A program made the position numbers and the translations under genes. From an uncultured Clostridia bacterium (GTDB lineage Bacteria; Bacillota; Clostridia; UBA1381), in contig CANQJC010000001.1 of the NCBI GenBank assembly GCA_947624165.1, positions 62,001 through 126,000 on the forward strand: a stretch of 64,000 nt of DNA, read 5' to 3'. This document shows, in pieces, positions 26,517 to 35,988 of this stretch. Position 1 is the stretch's first letter. The number at the start of each line of letters is the position of its first letter. Under the pieces are notes generated by a model. It made no database searches, was not told the origin of the DNA, and saw only the letters and a list, made by a program, of their open reading frames with translations.

Positions 26517-26525
26517 CCTTACGTG

Positions 26526-26555
26526 AAAAAACCGCCCTTGCATATAGGGCGGTTT
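26526..26555 (-). terminator. terminator after rqcH
   Basis: On the minus strand AAACCGCCCT / AGGGCGGTTT with a short loop and a TTTTTT run, 7 bases past the rqcH stop. Confidence 0.88.
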
Positions 26556-26561
26556 AACGCG

Positions 26562-28307
26562 TTATTCTTTTATCGGATTTTCGGGCGTAACATATATCGT
26601 ATTGTACCCCTCGTATATGACCATACCGGGTTTCGCGCCGTTCGGCTTACGCACGTTCTTTATACGCGTATAATCCACCGGCACCTGCGACGAAGAACGC
26701 GCCTTGGAGTAGTACGCCGCCGCTCTTGCCGCTTCCTCTATCGAGGAACGCGGAACGTCCTTGTTTACGCCGAGCTTTATTATGGCGTGCGAGCCGTGTA
26801 TGTTTTTCGTATGGAACCACAGATCGGACGAGTTTGCGAATTTGAGCGTGAGATAGTCGTTTTGAGTGTTATTTTTGCCAACATATACGTCGAAACCGTC
26901 GGACGTGACAAAGTGCAGCGGCTTCGGCGGTGACTGCTTGGCGCGCTTTTTCTGACCTCGACCTTTTCCCGCGTACCCCTGCGCGGCAAGCTCCGCGCGT
27001 ATCGCGTTCAAATCCTCGTCGTTTTCCGCGTTTTCGACGGCGGTAAGCGTGCTTTCAAGGTATTCAAGCTCGCTTTGACCGCTTTCGATTTGTTTTGCCG
27101 CTTCGACGAGAGCGGTTTTTGCTTTTGAGTATTTTTTATAGTATTTCTGCGCGTTTTGAGACGGCGTAAGACGCGGGTCGAGCGCGATACTTACCGTCGG
27201 CGCACCCTCCTCGTAATAATTCTGCGCGTCGAAGGAATCCTGCCCCTGCTTCAGAGAGTGCAGATTTGCCGTGAGCAGATCGCCGTATATCTTGTATTTG
27301 TCTCTGTTTTCGGATTCCGACACAGTCCTGGCGAGTATGGCAAGCTTTTTTGATATACGTTCCGTGTTCGTATTTATAAGCTTTACGAGATCCGCGCTTT
27401 TTTGTCTCATTCTTTCCTGCATGTCGCGCGTTATAAAAAACGCGTCGAGCATCTCGCTTACGCCGTCGTATTTCCTCACTTCCGCAAGCGTTTCGTATTG
27501 ACCGATCGGCGTAACGCTGAAATCCATCGGCTTGCCGGACGCGGCGTTCAAAATCACGCACGGCGAAAAGTTCCCTTCGCGGACGTCGCGCGCGAGACGC
27601 GTGAGCGAATACAATATTTTGTTTTTACCGCTGTCCGTGAGCGCGGCACAGTGTACGTCGGTAGTGTGCATCGCGTCGTACACTATCTCGCGCGCGGTAA
27701 GCGGACTGATACCGCCGATACATGAAAGGACAGCCTTGTCAGCGGAGGACGCGGCTGAGAAATCGACGCTCGCCGTTTCGCGTATGTCGGTCAAATCCGT
27801 TTTTCCCTGCGGCGGCGGCGCGGTGTAGGTAAGCCCCGGCATTACCTGCCTTACGGAGCTTATCGTGAAATCAATATGCTTTATACAATCTATTATTTTC
27901 ATATCGGCGTTCGTAAGGATAATATTTGAATGTCTGCCCATGATTTCGGCGATAAGATATTTTGTCGTGAGGTCGCCAAGCTCATCGTAGCTCTCCACGG
28001 ATATCCTGATTATTCTTTCAAAGCCCTCCTGCTCCACGGCGGTGATTTTTCCCCCGCCTATATGCTTTCTGAGAAGCATACAAAACATCGGAGCCGATAT
28101 CGGGTTCTTTTTTGCCGCTTTGGTAAGATGTACCCTGGGATGCGCGCTCGAAGCCGACAGAACGAGCCTTACGTTTTCCGTGAGGAGACGTATATTTATT
28201 GTTATTTCGTCCTTTTCCGGCTGGTATATTTTATCTATGCGCCCGTTTACCAGCTTATGCGACAGCTCGCCGGTAAGCGCGCGGACCGTTACTGCGTCGA
28301 ATGCCAT
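26562..28307 (-). CDS. rqcH: Rqc2/NFACT family protein RqcH
   Basis: RqcH binds stalled 50S subunits with peptidyl-tRNA and adds alanine tails that mark nascent chains for degradation. The 581 residues begin MAFDAVTVRALTGELSHKLV, the NFACT-N start, with INIRLLTENVRLVLSASSAHPRVHL. A coiled-coil region lies at about residues 370-440. The NFACT-R domain contains DLWFHTKNIHGSHAII, DVPRSSIEEAARAAAYYSKA and VDYTRIKNVRKPNGAKPG. I place the start at 28307, where GGAGGACAC precedes it; the frame runs further upstream but without a family match. Confidence 0.95.
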   Translation of the reverse strand: MAFDAVTVRALTGELSHKLVNGRIDKIYQPEKDEITINIRLLTENVRLVLSASSAHPRVHLTKAAKKNPISAPMFCMLLRKHIGGGKITAVEQEGFERIIRISVESYDELGDLTTKYLIAEIMGRHSNIILTNADMKIIDCIKHIDFTISSVRQVMPGLTYTAPPPQGKTDLTDIRETASVDFSAASSADKAVLSCIGGISPLTAREIVYDAMHTTDVHCAALTDSGKNKILYSLTRLARDVREGNFSPCVILNAASGKPMDFSVTPIGQYETLAEVRKYDGVSEMLDAFFITRDMQERMRQKSADLVKLINTNTERISKKLAILARTVSESENRDKYKIYGDLLTANLHSLKQGQDSFDAQNYYEEGAPTVSIALDPRLTPSQNAQKYYKKYSKAKTALVEAAKQIESGQSELEYLESTLTAVENAENDEDLNAIRAELAAQGYAGKGRGQKKRAKQSPPKPLHFVTSDGFDVYVGKNNTQNDYLTLKFANSSDLWFHTKNIHGSHAIIKLGVNKDVPRSSIEEAARAAAYYSKARSSSQVPVDYTRIKNVRKPNGAKPGMVIYEGYNTIYVTPENPIKE

Positions 28308-28370
28308 TGTGTCCTCCGATTTTACAAAAATTTGAAAATTGTCCTGAAAATGAACCGTTTTCCTTAATAT

Positions 28371-28399
28371 AATATAACATACGCGCACGAAAAAAACAA
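28371..28399 (-). promoter_or_regulatory. candidate promoter of rqcH
   Basis: On the minus strand TTGTTT (28394-28399) and TATATT (28371-28376) are spaced by 17 bases; A/T-rich surroundings lower confidence. Confidence 0.5.
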
Positions 28400-28407
28400 T
28401 AAAAACA

Positions 28408-28436
28408 TTGACTTATGCATTTATTTATGATAGAAT
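28408..28436 (+). promoter_or_regulatory. sigma-A promoter of the stalk-domain protein gene
   Basis: TTGACT (28408-28413) and TAGAAT (28431-28436) with a 17-base spacer, 35 bases before the start codon; it is divergent from the rqcH promoter. Confidence 0.7.
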
Positions 28437-28471
28437 AAATACGAAATATATATCTGTTGGAGGGATATGAT

Positions 28472-29821
28472 ATGAAGAAATTAACGGCTGCCGCTGTCGG
28501 AGCGGCATTGTTTATGTGCGTGTCCGCAAGCGCGGGCGCGGCGGGAAGAATGGCTGCCGTAACCGATAAAATCGCGGACGATTCCGAAATACATATACTG
28601 TATAACGACAGCATAGTACAATATGAGGACGTAAAGCCCGTCAACACCGACGGAAGGGTTATGATACCGTTTAGAGCCGCACTTGAAAATATGGGTGCGA
28701 CTGTCGATTATGACGACGCAAACAGACTTGTTACGGCGAAAAAGGGCGATATCACAATATCCTTTACGCTTATGGACGACACAATATATATCGACAAAAA
28801 CGGTGTATCTTCCACAATAACGATGGACGTTCCGATGATAATCGTCGAGGACAGAACGCTCGTACCCATACGCTTTATGTCGAACGCGCTCGACATGCAG
28901 GTCGGCTGGGACGGCGAGACGGAAACCGTCATTATAATGGATTACGACGATTACTTCGTCGATCTGCCGGATGTAATGCCGAACATGACGAAGCTTTTGC
29001 AGCTCAAGGTCCCGACGTATACGAAAAAGGAAACGGTTTTTGACGCGTCCGTTTCGTATGACGCAGCCCTTGCAAAGCTCAACGCGGGAATTTCGGGAAC
29101 GGCGTCGGGTTCGCAGGGCGAGGGTAACGCCGACATCAAGCTGAGCGTAAACACCGGCGTTGTAAATATTGACGGAGAGAACGTAAAGGCAGTTTACAAG
29201 GACGGGATCATTTATATAAACAACGAGGCGGTTTCAAAGCTTGCCGCGGAGAAAACGGGACAGCCCGCGTCCGAATGGTGCAGCATAGATATAAACAAAT
29301 TTATCGACTCAATGGACGTTTTCGGCGTGGACAAGGCTGTGTTCAGACAGATCATGCTCGGCGGCACGGACGCGGAGGACTTTAAGGACGCCGTAATGTC
29401 GAACGTGAGCCTTGACGGCGACGCCGATATCGACACCGCCCTGAAAGTCGCCATGCAGTTTGACATTTACGAGGAAATAGACAAATTTGTCAGCGTTACG
29501 GAAGGTGAAAACGGAACGTACCGCGCAGAGATAAAAATGTCGAACGACGACTTTATAAACCTTATCTCGTCGATGGTAGGGGAGCTTACGCCCGAAGAGG
29601 TACGCGAGCTGAAGGACACGATGTCCCTTGACGTATCCTCGGTAAGCGAGTTTAACGCCGATTCGATAAAGACGGAAACGTATTTAAAGACGAGCGTGAA
29701 TATGGACGGCGCAAAAACCGATATTACGGTCAACGTCACGCTGACCGGTTCGAACGAGAACGGCGCGTCCGCGCAGATCCCTGCGTCAAGCGTTGACATA
29801 ACAAATCTTTTGATTGGCTGA
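28472..29821 (+). CDS. secreted stalk-domain (copper amine oxidase N-like) protein
   Basis: A 449-residue exported protein. The signal peptide KKLTAAAVGAALFMCVSASA should be cleaved after about residue 23. Residues about 35-150 form two halves of the copper amine oxidase N-like stalk domain: GRVMIPFRAALENMGATVDY and RTLVPIRFMSNALDMQVGW. The rest (about 150-449) is acidic, rich in Asp and Ser, with no domain I recognise. Stalk domains usually hold proteins at the cell surface; there is no copper oxidase catalytic domain. ATG 28472 is used because GGAGGG lies seven bases upstream. The gene has its own promoter and terminator. Confidence 0.82.
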   Translation: MKKLTAAAVGAALFMCVSASAGAAGRMAAVTDKIADDSEIHILYNDSIVQYEDVKPVNTDGRVMIPFRAALENMGATVDYDDANRLVTAKKGDITISFTLMDDTIYIDKNGVSSTITMDVPMIIVEDRTLVPIRFMSNALDMQVGWDGETETVIIMDYDDYFVDLPDVMPNMTKLLQLKVPTYTKKETVFDASVSYDAALAKLNAGISGTASGSQGEGNADIKLSVNTGVVNIDGENVKAVYKDGIIYINNEAVSKLAAEKTGQPASEWCSIDINKFIDSMDVFGVDKAVFRQIMLGGTDAEDFKDAVMSNVSLDGDADIDTALKVAMQFDIYEEIDKFVSVTEGENGTYRAEIKMSNDDFINLISSMVGELTPEEVRELKDTMSLDVSSVSEFNADSIKTETYLKTSVNMDGAKTDITVNVTLTGSNENGASAQIPASSVDITNLLIG

Positions 29822-29861
29822 AGGCGGCAGACCCCGCTTTTTTGACGAACGACATTAAACG

Positions 29862-29899
29862 AAAATACCGTATAATACGCGTTATACGGTATTTTTTTT
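29862..29899 (+). terminator. terminator after the stalk-domain gene
   Basis: A 14-base inverted repeat AAAATACCGTATAA / TTATACGGTATTTT with a six-base loop and a run of eight T. Confidence 0.92.
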
Positions 29900-30033
29900 G
29901 TGCGGAAGTATAAAAAAGCAAAAAAATAAAATTTTTTTTGAAAAAAGAGTGTGCAAAACGAAATAAATGTGTTATAATGATTAAATAATGGGTTATTATG
30001 CCTATATACAAACCGAAACAGGGAGAGAAAACA

Positions 30034-30912
30034 ATGCTCAGAAGTATGACCGGGTACGGCAGACGCGAAGCCGTAATGAACGGGAAAAAAATACTTGCGG
30101 AAATAAAATCCGTAAATCACAGATATTCCGATTACAACATAAAGGTACAGCGGCACCTGGGATTTCTTGAGGACAGAATAAGAAAGTACGTTTCGTCCTA
30201 TATAACGCGCGGCAAGACGGACATATACGTAAACGTCGAGAATTACGAGACAGCCGAAAAGGAAATCAGATTAAACCGCGCCGCCGCACAAAACTACATA
30301 GACGTTCTGCGGGAGCTTCGGGACGAATTCGGACTTCGCGACGATATATCGGTTATGAGCGTCGCGCGCAATTCGGAGATTTTCAAGACGGACAGGATCG
30401 AGGAGGACGAGGAAGCCGTATGGGAATGTGTGAAACCCGTTCTTGACGGCGCGATAGAGGATTTTGTCGCCATGCGTTCGCGCGAGGGCGAGAGAATACA
30501 AGAAGATTTGTGCGCGCGGATAGAGTATATGAGCACTCTTGTGAAAAAGATAGAGGAACGTTCTCCGCAAACCGTCAGCGAGTACAGCGACAGACTGTAC
30601 GCAAAGATAAAAGAGGTACTCGACGGCAGAGAGATAGACGACGCGCGGATACTTACCGAAGTTGCGATATATGCCGACAAGGTAGCCGTGAACGAAGAGA
30701 CGGTGCGTCTTGCAAGCCATTTTTCGGAATTTGGGGAGATAATCTCGAGCGGCGAACCCGCCGGACGCAGACTTGACTTTTTGATCCAGGAAATAAACCG
30801 CGAGGTGAATACGATCGGTTCAAAAGCGGGCGACATAGAAATAGCGAAAACGGTCGTAACGCTCAAAGGCGAGATAGAAAAGCTGCGCGAGCAGATACAG
30901 AATATAGAATAG
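30034..30912 (+). CDS. yicC: YicC/YloC family endoribonuclease
   Basis: A 292-residue YicC-like protein; the E. coli and Bacillus members act in RNA turnover as endoribonucleases. It begins MLRSMTGYGRREAVMNGKKI, the family start, and ends with DFLIQEINREVNTIGSKAGD. I use ATG 30034 (after GGGAGAG) since the upstream Met at 29998 adds residues not found in the family. It opens the yicC-remA-gmk-rpoZ-priA cluster common in Firmicutes. TATAAT at 29973-29978 may be the -10, but the -35 is weak. Confidence 0.93.
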   Translation: MLRSMTGYGRREAVMNGKKILAEIKSVNHRYSDYNIKVQRHLGFLEDRIRKYVSSYITRGKTDIYVNVENYETAEKEIRLNRAAAQNYIDVLRELRDEFGLRDDISVMSVARNSEIFKTDRIEEDEEAVWECVKPVLDGAIEDFVAMRSREGERIQEDLCARIEYMSTLVKKIEERSPQTVSEYSDRLYAKIKEVLDGREIDDARILTEVAIYADKVAVNEETVRLASHFSEFGEIISSGEPAGRRLDFLIQEINREVNTIGSKAGDIEIAKTVVTLKGEIEKLREQIQNIE

Positions 30913-30925
30913 CAGGTGATTTCAG

Positions 30926-31192
30926 ATGAAGCTCATAAACATAGGCTTCGGCAACATGGTAAACGCGGAACGCGTAATAGCTATCGTAAGCCCCGATTCC
31001 GCGCCGATAAAGCGAATAATCCGCGAAGCGGAGGACAAGGGGAATCTCATTAACGCGACATACGGCAGAAGAACGAGAGCCGTCATTGTGACGGATTCCG
31101 ACCATATAGTTCTCTCGGCACTTCAGACCGAAACCGTCGCGTCGAGACTTGGCGCGGAAACAGATACGGAAGGAGTACGCGCCGATGAGTAA
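30926..31192 (+). CDS. remA: RemA family regulator (DUF370)
   Basis: An 88-residue RemA-like protein. RemA of Bacillus is a ring-forming DNA-binding activator of matrix and osmoprotection genes. Visible are [40 protein letters not shown] and [20 protein letters not shown], which contains the conserved arginines. The start follows CAGGTGA, and it overlaps gmk by 8 bases. Its usual place between yicC and gmk supports the call; whether it controls matrix genes here is unknown. Confidence 0.93.
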   Translation: MKLINIGFGNMVNAERVIAIVSPDSAPIKRIIREAEDKGNLINATYGRRTRAVIVTDSDHIVLSALQTETVASRLGAETDTEGVRADE

Positions 31193-31787
31193 AGGGATTT
31201 TATTCGTAATGTCGGGACCGTCCGGCACGGGTAAGGGAACGATATGTTCCAGACTTCTTGATAATAAAGAGAACGACGTTTTCCTGTCTGTGTCGTCGAC
31301 CACGCGCGAAAGGCGCAAGGACGAAATCGACGGGGTGACGTATAACTATACCACGACGGAGCATTTCAAGGAAATGATAGACAACGGAGAAATGCTCGAA
31401 TACGCCGTGTATAACGGCAATTATTACGGCACGCCGAAACACGCCGTCGAAACGACGCTTGACACGGGACGGAGCGTTCTTTTGGAGATAGAGCCGCAGG
31501 GCGCGCTCAAAGTAAAGAAAATATTTCCCGAAGCGACGCTTATCTTCATTTTGCCGCCGTCAATGGCTGAATTAAAGGCACGGCTCGAGGAGAGGGGACG
31601 CGAAACGCCCGAACAGATCGCCGAGCGTCTCGATGCGGCGAAATGGGAAATGGAACAGTCACGGTTGTACGACTGTGTTTTTGTTAACGACGACCTTGAC
31701 GACTGCGTGAAGGAAGTCGAGAAATTTATGCGCGACAAGATGGAAAAGAAACGTCTTGTCGAGGAACTGTTAAACGAAAAATATTAA
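31185..31787 (+). CDS. gmk: guanylate kinase
   Basis: Phosphorylates GMP to GDP; 200 residues. The P-loop [15 protein letters not shown] is at about residues 10-24. The GMP-binding segments [19 protein letters not shown] and YGTPKHAVE follow, with [18 protein letters not shown] 31185 is used: AAGGAG lies upstream and the start overlaps the remA stop. The frame extends upstream but that part matches remA in another frame. Confidence 0.96.
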   Translation: MSKGILFVMSGPSGTGKGTICSRLLDNKENDVFLSVSSTTRERRKDEIDGVTYNYTTTEHFKEMIDNGEMLEYAVYNGNYYGTPKHAVETTLDTGRSVLLEIEPQGALKVKKIFPEATLIFILPPSMAELKARLEERGRETPEQIAERLDAAKWEMEQSRLYDCVFVNDDLDDCVKEVEKFMRDKMEKKRLVEELLNEKY

Positions 31788-31805
31788 AATCGGAGGAATG
31801 CTATT

Positions 31806-32117
31806 ATGATGATCAAACCCGGAATTTCAGAACTTTCCAAATGTGTCGACAGCCGTTACACGCTTGTGACCATGGCTGCGAAGCGCGCGAGAATGATAGG
31901 CGAGGAAAATGCGAAGGACGACGAATATAACGGCGCGGAAAAACCCGTATCGGTCGCCGCGGAGGAAATACTCTCCGGCAAGGTGAGCTATATTCGTTCC
32001 GAAGCGATAGAACGCGCAAAGGCATGGGCTGACGAAAAGGCGGCGGCTATACTTTCGATGAATTCCTCCGATATCGGAGATACGGAGAACGAGTACGGCG
32101 CGGAGGATTCCGAATAA
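31806..32117 (+). CDS. rpoZ: RNA polymerase omega subunit
   Basis: A 103-residue omega subunit that helps assemble RNA polymerase. The segment CVDSRYTLVTMAAKRARMI is the family core, followed by KPVSVAAEEILSGKVSYI. The final 25 residues are acidic and variable. It lies between gmk and priA; the coaBC gene commonly found between rpoZ and priA is not here. The start follows CGGAGGA. Confidence 0.94.
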   Translation: MMIKPGISELSKCVDSRYTLVTMAAKRARMIGEENAKDDEYNGAEKPVSVAAEEILSGKVSYIRSEAIERAKAWADEKAAAILSMNSSDIGDTENEYGAEDSE

Positions 32118-32130
32118 TTAAGGTGATAAT

Positions 32131-34566
32131 ATGATTGCGAAGGTTATCGTGGATTGCAGGTCGAAGAACGTCGATCGTATGTTCGACTATCTCGTGCCTG
32201 AGGAAATGGCAGACTCTCTGCAAATCGGCAGCAGAGTTTTGGTGCCGTTTTCGTCCGGCAACAGAGAGGTGGAGGGCTTTTGCGTCGGATTTTCCGAAAA
32301 AAGCACCGGAGTAAAGCTAAAATCCATAATAAAATCCGCAAACGACATACCGGCGTTCGACGCGGATATGCTTGAGGTCATCGAATGGATGAGAAAAAAG
32401 TATCTCGCGTCTTACCTCGATATTATACGCGCCGTCGTTCCGGCGGGGACCGCGCTAAAAAGCGAAGAATGGATAATTCTCGAGAACGTCTCTTTGCAGA
32501 GATCGTCCTCGAGAGAAAAAATCATTGAAATTATACAGGATAACGGCGGCGGTATTGAATATACTACATTAAAGGAACGAATGAACAAGGACGTTTCATC
32601 CGTCGTGCGCTCTATGATAAAGGACGGCGTACTTCGCCGCGAATACCGCTCGTCCGCTGCGGTGAGCGATAAAAAAATCCGATACGTGCGTCTCACGGTA
32701 AGCGGCGACGACGCGCGCGCAGCGGCAGCGTCGCTTGTAAGGAAAGCACCCGTTCAGTCGCGTATGCTCGATATCCTTGCTTCGGTACGCGTTTTGCCTA
32801 CGGTCGATTTGCAGAAAATGACAAACGGCTCCTCGAACGCGGTGAACGCGCTCGAAAAAAAGGGGCTGTGCGAAATTTACGAAGCGCAGACGAGACGAGA
32901 CCCATACAAGGGAAGAACCTTCAAAAAAAGCGAAAAACTGCCGCCGACGGAAGAGCAGAAAACGGCGATAGACGCCATAACGAAATCGGAAGAAAACGGT
33001 TTGGGCGGCGTGTTCTTGCTTCACGGCGTGACGGGCAGCGGTAAAACGGAAGTTTTTATGCAGGCGATCGAGCACACTGTAAACATGGGGAAAAGTGCCG
33101 TTATGCTTGTGCCGGAGATATCTCTTACACCTCAGATGGTATCGAGATTCATGTCGCGTTTCGGAGAAAGAATCGCGATTTTCCACAGCGCGCTGTCTCT
33201 CGGCGAGAGATACGACCAATGGAAAAGGATAAAAACGGGCGGCGCGGATATTGTGATAGGCGCGAGAAGCGCGGTTTTCGCTCCCCTTAAAAATATAGGT
33301 ATCATAATAATGGACGAGGAACATTCCGATACGTACAAGTCCGATATGACGCCGCGCTATCATGCGCGGGACGTGGCGATTTTCCGCGCGCGTCAATCGG
33401 GCGCGGCGGTCGTGCTTGCGTCGGCAACTCCGAGCGTGGAGAGCTATTATAAGGCGAGCGCGGGAGAATATAAGCTGCTTGAGATGAACACGCGCTTCAA
33501 TAACAATAAAATGCCGGACATTTACGTTGAGGATATGCGTACCGAGCTAGCGCGCGGCAACAAAAGCATGCTTTCCGCGCGGCTTTACAAGGAAATAAAG
33601 AAAAATCTCGAATCGGGCGAACAGACGATCCTGTTCCTGAACAGACGCGGATTTTCGTCGTTTGTCTCCTGCCGTACCTGCGGTTACGTACCTCAGTGTC
33701 CCAATTGCAGCATTTCACTTACGTACCATAAATTCGGCAATAATTTAAAATGCCATTACTGCGGATACGCCGCGCCGAACTACACCGTTTGCCCCGAATG
33801 CGGAAGCAAATATATACGCTATTTCGGAGGAGGTACGCAGAAGGTCGAGGAGGAAATACATAAGCTTTTCCCGGACGCGACCTCGATACGTATGGATATG
33901 GATACGACAGGGAAAAAGCAGTCGCACGAAAAAATACTCTCAAGATTCGAAAAAGAAAAAATCGACGTACTTATCGGTACACAGATGGTTGCGAAAGGGC
34001 TTGATTTCGAGAATGTGACGCTTGTGGGAGTAATAACGGCTGACACAATGCTTCACCTGCACGATTTTCGCAGCGGAGAACGCACCTTCGCGATGCTCGA
34101 ACAGGTTTCGGGACGCGCGGGTCGCGGAGGTAAAGAGGGACGCGCCGTCATACAGACATACACGCCGGAGCACGAAGCCGTGAAGCTTGTGACGACGCAT
34201 GATTACAAGGAATTTTACAAAAACGAGATCGCCGAACGCCGTCTTATGTGGTATCCGCCGTTCTGTTCGATGATAAGCGTTCAGTTTCAGGGCGCGTCCG
34301 ACGAAAAGACGTCGCGGACGTCTCGGTATTTCGTCAAAGCACTCGGCGACATAAAACAAATGGGACAGAAGATACAAGTGCTGGGACCGATACCGTCTTT
34401 TGTGTCAAAAATTAAAAACAAATACAGATGGCAGATAATTTTTAAATGCGAGGACGGAGACAAACTCGGAGAAAGTCTTCACGATGCGGAAAAAAAGTGC
34501 AGGAGCAGCAAAAACTGCGAAGGCGTTTCGATAGTTATCGACAAGTCCCCGAGCATGATTTATTAA
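32131..34566 (+). CDS. priA: primosomal protein N' (PriA helicase)
   Basis: 3'-5' helicase that restarts stalled replication forks; 811 residues. The N-terminal DNA-binding domain starts AKVIVDCRSKNVDRMFDYLV. Helicase motifs are Walker A LLHGVTGSGKTEVF (about residue 300), DEEH in IIIMDEEHSDTYKSD, and LASATPS. Eight cysteines form two zinc sites in SCRTCGYVPQCPNCS and CHYCGYAAPNYTVCPECG. The start has AAGGTGA upstream. def follows after 14 bases. Confidence 0.96.
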   Translation: MIAKVIVDCRSKNVDRMFDYLVPEEMADSLQIGSRVLVPFSSGNREVEGFCVGFSEKSTGVKLKSIIKSANDIPAFDADMLEVIEWMRKKYLASYLDIIRAVVPAGTALKSEEWIILENVSLQRSSSREKIIEIIQDNGGGIEYTTLKERMNKDVSSVVRSMIKDGVLRREYRSSAAVSDKKIRYVRLTVSGDDARAAAASLVRKAPVQSRMLDILASVRVLPTVDLQKMTNGSSNAVNALEKKGLCEIYEAQTRRDPYKGRTFKKSEKLPPTEEQKTAIDAITKSEENGLGGVFLLHGVTGSGKTEVFMQAIEHTVNMGKSAVMLVPEISLTPQMVSRFMSRFGERIAIFHSALSLGERYDQWKRIKTGGADIVIGARSAVFAPLKNIGIIIMDEEHSDTYKSDMTPRYHARDVAIFRARQSGAAVVLASATPSVESYYKASAGEYKLLEMNTRFNNNKMPDIYVEDMRTELARGNKSMLSARLYKEIKKNLESGEQTILFLNRRGFSSFVSCRTCGYVPQCPNCSISLTYHKFGNNLKCHYCGYAAPNYTVCPECGSKYIRYFGGGTQKVEEEIHKLFPDATSIRMDMDTTGKKQSHEKILSRFEKEKIDVLIGTQMVAKGLDFENVTLVGVITADTMLHLHDFRSGERTFAMLEQVSGRAGRGGKEGRAVIQTYTPEHEAVKLVTTHDYKEFYKNEIAERRLMWYPPFCSMISVQFQGASDEKTSRTSRYFVKALGDIKQMGQKIQVLGPIPSFVSKIKNKYRWQIIFKCEDGDKLGESLHDAEKKCRSSKNCEGVSIVIDKSPSMIY

Positions 34567-34580
34567 AGAGGTGTTTAGTA

Positions 34581-35030
34581 ATGGCTATACGTGAAATAAG
34601 AAAAGAGGGCGACGAAATCCTTTACAAGAAGTGTAAGGAAGTAAAGAATTTTGATAATAAGCTTCACATACTTCTTGACGATATGTACGATACTATGAAG
34701 AAAAACGAGGGCGTCGGACTTGCCGCGCCGCAGGTCGGGATTTTGAAGCGCGCGGTCGTGATCGACGCGGGAGAAGGTTTGGTCGAGCTTGTCAATCCCG
34801 TAATTCTGGAGGAAAGCGGAGAACAGACGGGAAGCGAGGGCTGCCTGAGCGTTCCCGGCGTTTACGGGGAAGTGACAAGACCCAACAAGGTCGTCGTTAA
34901 GGCTCAGGACCGTAACGGGAACTGGTTCAAGATGACGTGCGAGGAGCTTATGGCGCGCGCCGTCTGTCATGAAACGGAACATCTCGACGGCAAGCTTTTT
35001 CTTGAACGCGTAACGAAATTTTTGGATTGA
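34581..35030 (+). CDS. def: peptide deformylase
   Basis: Removes the formyl group from nascent proteins; 149 residues. The three motifs are GVGLAAPQVG, EGCLSVPG (the metal-binding Cys) and CHETEHLDG (HExxH). The third motif has T-E where most members have I-D, which does not change the metal ligands. I start it at 34581 after AGAGGTG; the frame is open upstream inside priA. It pairs with fmt 13 bases downstream, which adds the formyl group. Confidence 0.95.
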   Translation: MAIREIRKEGDEILYKKCKEVKNFDNKLHILLDDMYDTMKKNEGVGLAAPQVGILKRAVVIDAGEGLVELVNPVILEESGEQTGSEGCLSVPGVYGEVTRPNKVVVKAQDRNGNWFKMTCEELMARAVCHETEHLDGKLFLERVTKFLD

Positions 35031-35043
35031 CGGAGATATAGAC

Positions 35044-35976
35044 ATGAAAATACTTTTTATGGGTACGCCCGACTTTGCCGCCGCCGCGCTCAGAACGCTT
35101 GTGAACGCCGGCGAAAACGTGGTCGGAGCGGTTTCCCAGCCGGACAGACCGAAGGGAAGGGGACATAAAACCGTACCGACGGAGGTGAAGATCGCCGCCG
35201 AAGAAGCGGGGATACCTGTTTTTCAGCCGTCAAATCTCAAGGACGGCGGTTTTATGGACGTGCTTGACGCTCTCAAGCCCGACGTGATCGTCGTAGCGGC
35301 ATACGGCAGGATATTACCCGAATATATTATAAATTATCCAAAGTACGGATGTATAAACATTCACGCGTCGCTCCTGCCCAAATACAGGGGAGCGGCACCG
35401 ATACAGCACGCCGTAATGAACGGCGAAAGCGTCACGGGCGTTACGACCATGCTGATGGACAAGGGACTTGACACTGGCGATATGCTTATGAAGGAGGAAA
35501 CGCAGATAGGCGAATACGAAACGTCCGACGAGCTTTTCAAGCGTCTCGCGCAGATCGGAGGGCGGCTCATGCTCAAAACTCTCGAAGCTCTCTCGGACGG
35601 CAGCGTAAAGCCCGTTCCGCAGAACCACGAGGAACATACCTACGCGCCCATGATTTCCAAGGAAACGGGACGAATCGACTGGTCCAAGAGCGCGCGTGAA
35701 ATATCAAAGCTCATATGCGCGATGAATTCCTGGCCCATGGCAAGTACCGAATATATGGGTGAAACGCTGAAAATAGCGGAAGCAAGAGTGTCGGACGACG
35801 AATCGGACGAGTCTGCCGGAACGATACTTTCTCTCGATAAGGGAAAGGGTCTTAAAGTTTCATGCGGTAAAGGAACGCTCTATATCGTCTCGGCGCAGTT
35901 TGCCGGAAGCAGGAGAATGAACGTTGAAGATTACGCGCGCGGACACAATATAGAAATCGGACAGGTATTGAAGTAA
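35044..35976 (+). CDS. fmt: methionyl-tRNA formyltransferase
   Basis: Formylates initiator Met-tRNA with 10-formyl-tetrahydrofolate; 310 residues. Visible are ILFMGTPDFAAAALRTLV, the catalytic NIHASLLPKYRGAAPI (Asn/His) and GVTTMLMDKGLDTGDML (with the catalytic Asp). The C-terminal OB-like domain covers about 205-310. The def-fmt pair is conserved in order. The start follows ACGGAGAT. Confidence 0.96.
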   Translation: MKILFMGTPDFAAAALRTLVNAGENVVGAVSQPDRPKGRGHKTVPTEVKIAAEEAGIPVFQPSNLKDGGFMDVLDALKPDVIVVAAYGRILPEYIINYPKYGCINIHASLLPKYRGAAPIQHAVMNGESVTGVTTMLMDKGLDTGDMLMKEETQIGEYETSDELFKRLAQIGGRLMLKTLEALSDGSVKPVPQNHEEHTYAPMISKETGRIDWSKSAREISKLICAMNSWPMASTEYMGETLKIAEARVSDDESDESAGTILSLDKGKGLKVSCGKGTLYIVSAQFAGSRRMNVEDYARGHNIEIGQVLK

Positions 35977-35988
35977 GGAGGAAGGAAT

